From assembly GCF_014805625.2 (NCBI RefSeq), contig NW_023998417.1, forward strand, positions 14,534,871 through 14,598,870: 64,000 nt of DNA. The letters are read 5' to 3'. The DNA is from Glossina fuscipes. Taxonomy: Eukaryota > Arthropoda > Insecta > Diptera > Glossinidae. This document shows positions 54,492 through 64,000 of this stretch, in pieces. A program made the translations under genes and the position numbers. How positions within the stretch are numbered: position 1 is the stretch's first letter; each line of letters begins with the position of its first letter. The notes beneath the pieces are model-generated. The model searched no databases and was not told the DNA's origin. It was given only the letters and a program-made list of their open reading frames with translations.

Positions 54492-54940
54492 ATGCGTGCG
54501 TTAATAAATAACACAATTTAAAGTGTAACGATTAAGTGAAAAACTGGAATTTAAGTACGATTAATATATGCAGTAGAAACGACTAATATTGGCAACAACA
54601 AGCACTAATAAAATAACATAAAACTTGTAATAACAATAACAACGCTGCCAGAGGGTCTTGGTTAACTACTAACTCAACACTTTGATGTTTCACCGACCGA
54701 CAACGATTACGGTAGCAGCTAAAGCTCGCTCACCTTTAACTGTGTTGTTGGTCAGCTTGGTTGCCTAGCCAAGAGCTACGTTCTAAGTTTAATTCATCAA
54801 ATTCAACGAACACCGTCAAACACCGCTGTGTCTACCGCTTATTACTTGCGTCTGTGTGTTCATCTTGCTTATTTAAATGATTTATAATATGAATGAATAT
54901 GTGCGCGCACAAACAACATTCATATTTCGCATTGGCGGCG

Positions 54941-54974
<34 letters not shown>
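54941..54974. repeat. (TAC)n microsatellite
   Basis: About eleven uninterrupted TAC units in non-coding sequence. Confidence 0.95.
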
Positions 54975-56691
54975 GTGTTCCAAGCTAAGTAGAATGAAGC
55001 AATTTTGGTTGAACTTTAATTTTCTTCTTCACTAGTTATAGTGTGTTCTAAACTAAACTAATAGCACTTAATGGAATGTAAAATAAAATTTACAAACAAA
55101 AACTCGTAGATATAAACATGAGTGAGTTTCAAAAATACAATTTTGACAATTTGCTTCATAAAGTTGTTGTACTAAATAGAGAACCGTCTTCTAGCAGGAA
55201 AGAAATTTTGGACATTTTTCTAAAGGGGCAAAACAGTGGCTAAGCTGTCCATTAAAATACCTGACGCCGGCAGCTACGACTGCCACGTCCACTAATCGTT
55301 CCATCCTTATGCTTTGCTCTAGCGATAAGCGATAGCGGTCGTCACCAGGGCACAGTATTTCTCTTATTTGACTTTGATCCTTCCTTTCCACTTCACTTTA
55401 GTGACTATATATTTTTCGTCATTGTAATGAGTGATTAATTTTTCAAATCTAGTGACTGGCAAAACCGACTTTATATTATTTGGTCTTATTGTTTGTTATA
55501 ATATTAAGAAGAGTTTTTATAGTTTATTTATACTCTCTGCGTGGCAGCCATAAATAAGCCGGTGGTTATAAAATTTCGACTAATTCTTACTTGCATAGCC
55601 ACTACTTGTTTATAAATACAAATGAATATATGAATAAATTTCTTTGCATTAACGTTCAAATATATATTTAAATATCGATGGCACCAGTTTTATATCTGTA
55701 TATAATTTATTACGTTTCTAACAAACATAAATTTTAACATAATTAGCCAAAAATGTACGAACACGTATGAATATATGTATTAACATCTTTTTTCAACTTT
55801 CTTATCCGCATCTATTCTCAATTGGTTTCTGTTGTATCACTATGCTTTTCGTCGAATGCCTCTGAACACAACCCGTCCTATTTCCATAGAGAAAAGCAAG
55901 TCTTCGTGCCATGAAATGAATTCTGAAATTCGAGATTACACTCTTATCACGCTTCACCTGTGCTTCTGATGAAATACAATAAGTTTACGAGGTGTGAATC
56001 TGCAGATCAATGAACTTTCCCATTCTAATCTCTGCAAGGCGATTTGGTAAAGTCTGAAGTGATGTTTTCTGATATTTGAAAACAATATCGTTCACAATCG
56101 CGCAATGTTTATGCTCATCTAAAACCAGAGCTTTTCTAATAGCGCATAACAGAATGCAATCATATTTTTAAAATCGCAATCACTGAATTGAATTTCAATT
56201 CAGGAAGAGATGGAGTTGACTAAAAGTTTAAAACTTGTAACTTATTCCAACAAAGTCACAAATATTGAAAGTTCGTTCAGTAAGTTAGCAGGAGCCGAAA
56301 GAAGCAGCACTTGCGAAAGGCATTTACAACAGAAACGAGTTGACCTCTAAACGATAGTCAGGAGACTTTTTTTGTGGAAAGTATGCAAATCCTACTACCT
56401 ATCAGTATTTAAATCGAAAATTACAGCAATTAAAGTTTTCGAAAAATAATATAAAAAGAATGTTTTTTTGTCGCTTGAGTCATGTAATTACCTCAGCGAA
56501 AAGCAAAATAGGGGAAATGGTTAATTGAAGGCAGGAAACCAAAATCATGAGAAGCACTTAAGAAAACATATACCCGTCTTGAGAAATTGGCAAACGATTT
56601 TCACATATTTGATGCTCACAATGCACACAGACATTACGAGCGTTGCGCACCCAGTAGTCAAACAAAAGCAAAAAAACATGTAAAAACTTAA

Positions 56692-57168
56692 TAGTCGGGC
56701 AATGCCGACTATTTAATACCTGCTACCTTCTTCCCCGTTACAATTCTTTATTTATTTTCCCGATAGAATACAGTACACCTTTTACAAGTAACATCGCACT
56801 TTCCAGTGAAGCCATATGTGGTCCAAATTTAATACAATCAATCCTTATGTCAGATTATTATTATGGGCTTGTTTTCGTCATACAATATTAAAGAGTGGAC
56901 TCTATGTCCTAAGAACGTCTAGTTTCGCAGGAATAATTATAGAGGAGTAGACTGAAAGAATTGGCCAATGAAATACGTAGACAGATGTTAGGAGGACAGG
57001 CAGACAGCCAGAGAATTGGAGAGACAAACATGGTCAAATGTACGCGGAAAATGATTCCGCATCGATCGTGATGACAGAATGTCGATCTATCTCAGATCAT
57101 TCTGGGCGTTACAAACATTCACACAAACTTAATGTACTTTATAGTACGAATGTTGCAAGATATAAAAA
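56692..57168 (+). mobile_element. Degenerate DINE-1/Helentron-like non-autonomous element
   Basis: The left end carries a hairpin, TAGTCGG-GCAATG-CCGACTA (56,692-56,711), followed by TATTTAATACCTGCTACC. The right part has a GGACAGGCAGACAGCC block near 56,995, a TGATTCCGCATCGATCG segment, TTCTGGGCGTTACAAACATTCACACAAACTT (given here as two adjoining blocks, TTCTGGGCGTTACAAACA and TTCACACAAACTT, near 57,100-57,130) and a terminal GTTGCAAGATATAAAA. This order of a GTCGGG..CCGACTAT hairpin, a GGACAGACAGAC block, GGGCGTTACAAAC and a TATAA-type end is the pattern I know from DINE-1/Helentron repeats of higher flies. No protein is encoded. Boundaries are approximate and the family name rests on recognition, not a search. 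Confidence 0.7.
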
Positions 57169-57737
57169 CTCACGACACGGTGAACATCCGTAAAACAATT
57201 TTTATTAAAGATGACAATTAGTACTCGCGTATGCTTAGGAGGTTTGCGTTGTGAATAATTGATGTTTTTTAATAAATCAAGACACGTACATACCGCATAA
57301 TTAAATCATAAGCTCATTAGATTGCAATGACAAATCGTATTCAGTAACGCAAAGCTTCTCTGGTCAGCAAAACCGGTTCTAAGCACTGAGACGATTTGCT
57401 GCCCTCCCACAGCTACACGAACAAATTTATTCAGCTCAACATTTAGATCAAATAAGAACTAAGTAGTTCTCATAGTAAAACGGTTTTTTAAAGAACTTTG
57501 CGTTCCACGCAATGATGATTAAGTGAATAATTATATACATGTTGGGCACACACTCTCTATGTGTATATGAATAAGTCTTTGCTGCTTCATCAGCTATACC
57601 TAACGTCAAAGAAGATACATAATCGACACTATCATCATTATCATCATCCCCAAGCATTGGCATGGTATGTTTCAAAAAGCATTGCAATCGATGTTAATAT
57701 CGATATGTACGTACATACATCACATATGTGAACATAT

Positions 57738-57771
57738 GTGCACATATATATATATATATATATATGTGCAC
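57738..57771. repeat. 34-bp perfect palindrome GTGCAC-(AT)11-GTGCAC
   Basis: Two GTGCAC hexamers, each itself palindromic, flank exactly eleven AT units. Two further CATATGTG copies lie immediately to the left. The block can form a cruciform or hairpin. Confidence 0.95.
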
Positions 57772-59143
57772 TTAAACTATTTGGATTCTTTGTGCTTTGA
57801 ACTGACGATCCTTTGTTATTAGGGAATAAGTCAGTTGGTCAGATATATATATAAAGTTGGTAGTCAGTCATTTTACTTTAATATACACGCGCGGACACAT
57901 ACACGCATCCATCTACAAATACCGCGAGAGTTGCCTTTTATATGCAATAGAGATATAAACGTTAAATTGGTAACTCATTCTTAATTTCTTTGCGGTACCT
58001 TTGAACATACTTCCAATTAGCTTATAGCCGACACCTAAGGCTTGAGTGTTTGGCATAACTTTGATGCTACTCACGCGCACACATACGTGTATACAGCATT
58101 ATACCTTGCCACACAATAAATAAATGTGTTTCATGTTTTGCACTCTACTCACACATCTTTGAACTTTCTTCATTTTACTCTTTCACAACCGCAATAACCG
58201 GCTTGATCGATGCACTGCATCGTCATTATGTCTTTTATTCATACATTTCTTTTCATATACTCTCGATTACCCTCTCCCGATCTTTCTTACTCTCTCATTC
58301 ATTCTCTTCTTTATAGTATTCGCATAAAGAAACACACAAACTCTACTTCCAGTACTACGGGACCACTACTAACATATATTTAAAGCCAACATATACTAAA
58401 GCTTATGATCCATGTGATCATTCATATAACAACTCATTTGGTATGTGTTTTGATGTTGCCAGCAAAAAGTAGGAAAATTAACAATACCCATTGATTCTTT
58501 ACGTATGATATATGTTACTATGTATATACATATATGTATATAATGATATGTATAAATGTATATACACATATAAGCAAAACTCACTTAGTTTTGCTGATCA
58601 CCCTTGGACCACACCGAACTTAGCATACGCACGAACAAACATACGTACATGCATACAAGTTAATGATCACGATTATGGGATTTTGAACACTACATATTGC
58701 AAGGTCATCTCAGAATAACTCATATATTAACTTTAGCTCTGTGCTCTTAAATGATCATTAGTTATGTAATAAAAGTACAACAAGATATTTTAACACTCTC
58801 TTTCACAATTTTCACCCGGTTCAGTGTTCATTCCAAAGCTGATCGCTCACTAACCCAGACAATTTCTTAAAGCCTTCTAGGTCTAAATTCAGAGATCAAT
58901 TGATTTTGAATACTAATTCAAAAATATACCTACTTGACGGTAGCTGAAGCTGCCCTCTGGCTGTTGTAAATATATACCCATCCTTTAAGAGTGATTTTCA
59001 CAAGATCGCTTTTTTTTTTTAATTATGTTTGGAGGAAAATTGTAAGTAGCCATTAATAGACGAGAGAAGAGATTTGTGCAAATTATTAAAATTATTGCAA
59101 AACTTTCGAATTGCTCTGCAAAGTTTCGTTTGTTTTCTTCAGA

Positions 59144-59368
59144 AATGCGTATACAAATGATGTTCCACTAGCAACGGTATCAAGTCGTCGCAGGTTGGAT
59201 CGAACTGCAAAAATCGGAATGCTGGCAGCACTCAAATTATTTATGACCAAGGTAAAAACCTTTAAAGAAGTCTTTGAGGGACCTATCACGCCGAAACGAG
59301 GTAGCTATAGAGGAGGCAAAATTATTGATAAATGCGGGAAATATGTTGCAGAAAGAAATAATTCTTGA
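59144..59368 (+). other. Exon-like open segment, unknown product
   Basis: TTTGTTTTCTTCAG (ending at about 59,142) resembles a splice acceptor and ACCAAG|GTAAAA (about 59,249) a donor. Between them an open frame gives a basic peptide containing SSRRRLDRTAKIGMLAALK. The same frame stays open past the donor to a TGA at 59,366-59,368. The opposite strand is also open over 59,092-59,289. No family is recognised and no partner exon was found, so a decayed fragment or chance is as likely as a real exon. Confidence 0.2.
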
Positions 59369-60029
59369 CCTTTGAAAATTTCAAAAACATGCCTCTTTCA
59401 ACGCATACATATACATATCTATAGATTGTAACGAAATCGTATAACTTGTTGAATTGAATGAGTTTTGTATGAGCCATCATCGATACATCAAATCAAAAGG
59501 AAGTACTATCCGATGATCATTGTATTGTAATAAGCGTGATTCCTCCCAATTTTTAATAACTATACATACTTAAAAGAAACGGGTAGGCAGTAGATAAGTT
59601 TAACACACACAATTTTCATGCAATCTCCCAGATGATATGAGATATGCTGTCCCTTTTGTCTCTTTTTATCTTTTAGTCTCTTTAAACATGCAAAAAATGG
59701 CAAAGTTAATCACAGCGAACCGAAGTTGCCAGGAGCCACAGACATGAAGGAAGAGGTATTGTCAGTAGACGAAAAGACGAAGTCTTCACATTAGGAACAT
59801 GCAGCGTTACTAACGCCCCTGACGATCAAAAAGATTGGTTTAGGTATAAAGAAATGAATGATGCGATGATAATTTCGCACAATTTAACGCTTCACTAGCG
59901 CCATGGTAAACTCCAGTGGAATTAGTAACGGTGGACCAAGTAGTGCTCTCCTTTCCGGTTCATGGTGTATACTATCTACATTTACCTATGAATTGTAATT
60001 AGTTATATAGAAATATGGTTTCAAATATC

Positions 60030-60103
60030 CGTCTAATTGGTCAAGTAGGCAAACGTTCTCGACTAACAATTCAATAGTCGTGTGTTCAAATCTCGAATGT
60101 ACG
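60030..60103 (+). mobile_element. tRNA-like sequence: decayed SINE head or tRNA pseudogene
   Basis: An A-box-like TTGGTCAAGTAGG (60,037-60,049) is followed by a B-box-like GTTCAAATC (60,084-60,092), with an internal hairpin CGACTA / TAGTCG (60,060-60,065 and 60,075-60,080) where an anticodon arm would lie. The acceptor-stem positions pair only partly (CGT with ACG) and the T stem has mismatches, so it is not a functional tRNA. The layout fits a degraded tRNA-derived SINE or a tRNA pseudogene. The body of a SINE downstream could not be delimited. Confidence 0.4.
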
Positions 60104-63100
60104 GTAGAGTTTTCAATAGAGATGCTCGCTTTAAGACCTTAGTCTTAGAAATTATCTCGTTCTCTATTTAGAAGTATATATGACGTACAACATATACAAT
60201 ACGGCATACTATACATATATCGAGAGAATGAATGGAACAAACAAATCTTGCTAATATACATAAGTATATTATATATAAATAAATAGATAAGTAGATAAAT
60301 GAACCAAAGCTATACATACATCCCCGGAGAGGGGTACTAAAAAGTTCGGTCGAAGCCGATTGGTTTCTTCAATTAACAAAACCGAGTAATTTCTTTAATG
60401 TCATAAACGTAATCAATTTGGGTTTACTTACTCAAATCACATTTATAAGGCGGAACCAAAGCAAACAAAACTGCATAATGATTCCTTGGCAACATTATTT
60501 TCTTATGATAATAACACAGGAGACTACATGCGTTTACTCCTCTCTTTCGTGCTTTTCTTGTTCTTCTTTTCTCTTTCCTTTTCTGCTTTGATTGTTTGCC
60601 GCTGTCTTCTCATAATGATGCTAATCGTTAAGTGTTGGCTGGTGGCTTTTCAGTATCTTAATTGCTGAAGGAAATGGCATTGCTGCGCATATAAAAATGA
60701 TGTTTGCAATGAGTTTCAACTTTTTTCTTCAACTGTTTTCTTCTTTTTTTTTCTTTTCTCAGCTCAAACTTTTTTCAGCGATGAACACACACGATGTTGT
60801 GGTTAATTTCTTTATGCTTAGTATTAAGGTAAATACATTTACTCATTTTCTTTTTTTCACAAGTAAGGTAAAAAAAAAAAAGTATGGAAAGCATACCCAC
60901 TTTGATGCGAGTCTTGGATACCCAATAACTCAAACGGACTTTTGTTCATTAGAAATGACAAAAAGCCGAATCGAACTGAAGTGAGGATTATATGAAAATT
61001 ATGCTCGATCTGATTTCTCACCATAATGCAAATGAATATACAAAAAAAAAAAAAAAACAAGTTAACTTTGTGTATTCACAATCACTTAATCTTCGGCCGC
61101 CTATGTAAGCATCTCTGCTTCGGAACTAAATATGACGCAAAAACATTTTAGGCAGAACCCAACAGTTTTCTAAAGACCTGAACTTTACAAAATCATAATA
61201 ACAGTTACTTCTGCAGATGTAATTTGAAAAAGCCGCATAACATTTGTACGACACAAAAGACATGTCTTACCTTATACCACATCTGAAACGACATTACACG
61301 TCTCGCTACTGAATATTTATGTTTCTTGCTTGTTTGTAAGCATATCTAAAATGACTATTGATTGTCAATTACTTCCATCAAAAAAAAATCTTCAAATTTG
61401 CATAAAATATCATATAAGGAAAAAACCTCAAAGAATGGCCAACGGCTGCAAACATAACAGCTACTGGTTTGGTTACTGATAATCTTCTCTGATTTATCAT
61501 AAAGATATATAAATATATCGAAATTATTTGTATATCAATCGTACGATTTATTCATGCTTTGAGGGTTTTAAAGACGTCTTTCTGTAAGAGAACGCTTTAA
61601 AGGAATTGCTGCCAAGTACTTTTTTCGATTCATTGATATAATTTCTTTAGAGAAATTACTTGAGAAGTTATTATTATTATTGACTTACCCAGAGAATAAA
61701 TTCTAAGACTAAAGTCTTAGGCTATCGGTTTTATTGAGACCTTTACTGCAGAATTTTAAAAATTTGAAAGATGTAAACATTAATAATATCTCCCTTCTGA
61801 CGTCTTAGTGAATACGGCAGTAAGCTGCAATGAGCGGAATTGAAAACAAGGACAGTTTTGTTATGTAAGGTTAAGAGGTCCTGTCAGACTAGGCGTATGG
61901 TAAAAAGTGGGATAAATTAACGTGCATCACATATCTACGGGGGAATTGCTTCCCCCGAATGTTACGGTACCAACATGTTCTCAAAGTTGCAAATGTTTTG
62001 ATGCAAATCTTAGGATAATAATGATATTGATTGACATCAGCTAGCATACCGTCAACATGTCATAAACGCAAAAAAAGACAAGTTTCACAAATTGCTACCT
62101 TCCAAACAAACGGTATCATAAACAAATCTGTCCAATGCTATTAAATATATGTCTTTCGAAACGTGTACATATAAAATGATGGGACACTATATGCATGCAT
62201 GAGAGACGAGGAACAGTCACATAATTGTGTTAAATCTTGATGCTATTTAATTTTTTTTGTTCTTAAAGAATATCATAAGAAGAGAAAGAAAAAGGTGAAA
62301 AAATCAGCAAAAAAAATGTCATTTGCCACCTTAACGGCATGTCAAGCAACGATCATTAAGTAAATGCATAATGCAACCAAATCATAAAAACATAAGAATA
62401 ACATTTTTGCATACAATATGAGGCACACTGGTAACACGGAGCATCGAATCGACCACAGACCGCACTCGCACTCTAATAAATGACTTGACGAGCATGACTT
62501 ACACAGATCTACAAAAAGCGATAGCATACGTGTGCTTAAGCAAGTACGAACATACATAAAGGTTTCTTACATACGTTTGCGCATGTGTGGTTTTAGTTTG
62601 CATGTTGCTGGCGGCGATGTTGTTGTTGTTTTTTTTTTTTTCTTTTTTTTAAATTGCGTGTGATCTCGTTTACCGCCAAAGTAGAAGAAGTGATATGAAG
62701 ACCAACAGTTAAGAAAAAAAAAGGGAAAACAAAAAAAAAAAATATTCTTAACTAGGATCGTAAGGAAACTACTTTAAATTAGTTAACCAAAGTTATCTGA
62801 CTCTAATAATACTAAAAGAATAAGCAAAAGACAGCGATACGCTACAAGCAGGAAGAGAGGAAAGCATTTCAATGCGCCTAGATCACCGCAATAAATGGTA
62901 ACCGTCATGCGAGCAAGGGCAACAATAATATGCACAAAATTTTTATGTCTGCCATTCACACGTTCAGTCACATCTTACAGGTGCGTGCTAGATCTGTAAT
63001 CGGTTATCATAATGTTAATATTTAGTTTATAACATTTAACACTATATTAATGTGCGTATGTAAAGAGAATACATAAACAACATCTGCAGACATTTTGCGA

Positions 63101-64000
63101 TCAGTAAATGCGCCGATATATAATGATCGCCTTATTCCGAACTTGCTTACGTTCAGCACTGACAGATTCATAATTACATTCGTCAATATGACAGAAACAC
63201 ACATTCGTCACACAATAAAGCAGCTGAAGGACGCTGGCGTGGATAGCTGTTCATAATACATTAAGAATACGAACAATTTCAACCATTTGTTACACATCGC
63301 TTGTAAACAATAAAACTGTTAATTATACAAACGACCACGACATGGTCTGGCCGATTGATGAGAAAATAGCGACAAGATCAAGAATATCGATACAATCGAG
63401 CTTTCTTATAAGGACTATGATAATCTCAAAAGCTAATAGACAACTACTTCTTGTGCTGATTTTGCCCTTACGCAACGGAAATAAGCGACAACCGTTATTG
63501 GGCAAAACAAACAAACAAACCCTTGAGGGGCGTGACCAATTTCTATTGTACAGATACACAGATATATATAAATAGCTTCATTACAAAATAATGAAGTGCC
63601 AATCTATAAATGGCTTTCTAGCTCGAAATTGTCATAAAATCAACCCTGGCTTTAGAAACTGGTTCAGCCAGCTGCATACGTTTCAATTTTGCTTAGTATG
63701 TACATTGCTTTTCGCTATTTATGACAATTTAATAAAATGCAATGCAACAACCCCGAAAAAGAGACGTCAACGATAAATCATAAGCATAAAGCTGTCAAAT
63801 ATTTATCGCGGTCCCAAGAAGAAACAGCAGAGGGAGGAGAGAGAAAGAAGCACAGCGAATATTCGGAAACAAAACATGTTTTTTCTCATTCATTATTCAT
63901 TGTATGAATCCGCAAAAATCATTTAGCATGACTGATTGAAACAAGAATATGTTGAAATATGTCTGAGGTGAAGTTAATTATGATTGACAATTGAATACGG
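60104..64000. other. Intergenic sequence to the window end, no gene recognised
   Basis: AT-rich sequence with short A and T homopolymers, for example near 61,031-61,046 and 62,629-62,650. Only short frames without family resemblance are present. No gene runs off the right end that I can support. Confidence 0.65.

Larger units (their letters stand above)
53432..56690. other. Intergenic sequence downstream of ladybird
   Basis: No gene recognised. It contains a 29-base poly(A) run, a GA tract and a CTA repeat (listed separately). Confidence 0.7.
57169..60029. other. Intergenic sequence, no firm gene
   Basis: AT-rich sequence holding the palindrome at 57,738-57,771 and the exon-like patch at 59,144-59,368, both listed separately. 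Confidence 0.65.

Overview
This is an AT-rich eukaryotic window that looks like intergenic and regulatory DNA of a higher (schizophoran) fly. The evidence is one unmistakable insect homeobox gene of the ladybird (lbe/lbl, vertebrate LBX) family, GT-AG splicing with a CTAAT-type branch point, abundant dinucleotide and trinucleotide microsatellites, and a degenerate repeat of the DINE-1/Helentron type common in fly genomes. I cannot name the species. The ORF-poor, expanded spacing suggests a genome larger than that of Drosophila melanogaster, for example a tephritid, muscoid or tsetse relative.

Layout: positions 1-46,007 contain no gene I can support. They hold AT-rich sequence, simple repeats, a dense cluster of TAAT homeodomain cores near 13.7-14.1 kb, a GC-rich inverted repeat near 26.39 kb and a GA tract about 1 kb upstream of the gene. 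The ladybird gene lies on the + strand: coding exon 1 at 46,008-46,989, a 4,685-bp intron (46,990-51,674) and coding exon 2 at 51,675-52,123. The junction is phase 1 and restores an Asp codon, giving a 476-residue protein with an eh1 repressor motif, a homeodomain with Thr47/Gln50, and an Ala/Pro-rich tail. A probable 3' UTR runs to a poly(A) signal at 52,974-52,979. The downstream 11 kb carry microsatellites, two near-perfect AT palindromes, the Helentron-like repeat (56,692-57,168), a decayed tRNA-like/SINE-like element (about 60,030-60,103) and two short coding-like patches of unknown meaning.

Function: in Drosophila the ladybird genes sit in the 93D/E NK homeobox cluster (tin, bap, lbl, lbe, C15, slou) and specify heart, muscle and epidermal cell identities. 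The long gene-free flanks and intron fit a developmental regulator surrounded by enhancers. The neighbouring cluster genes are not in this window, and only one ladybird paralogue is present. No bacterial features, CRISPR arrays or intact transposons were seen, and I found no convincing new biological system. The best leads are the intronic T-box-like repeats, the possible intron-retention isoform lacking the homeodomain, and the coding-like patches at 53.1-53.4 and 59.1-59.4 kb.
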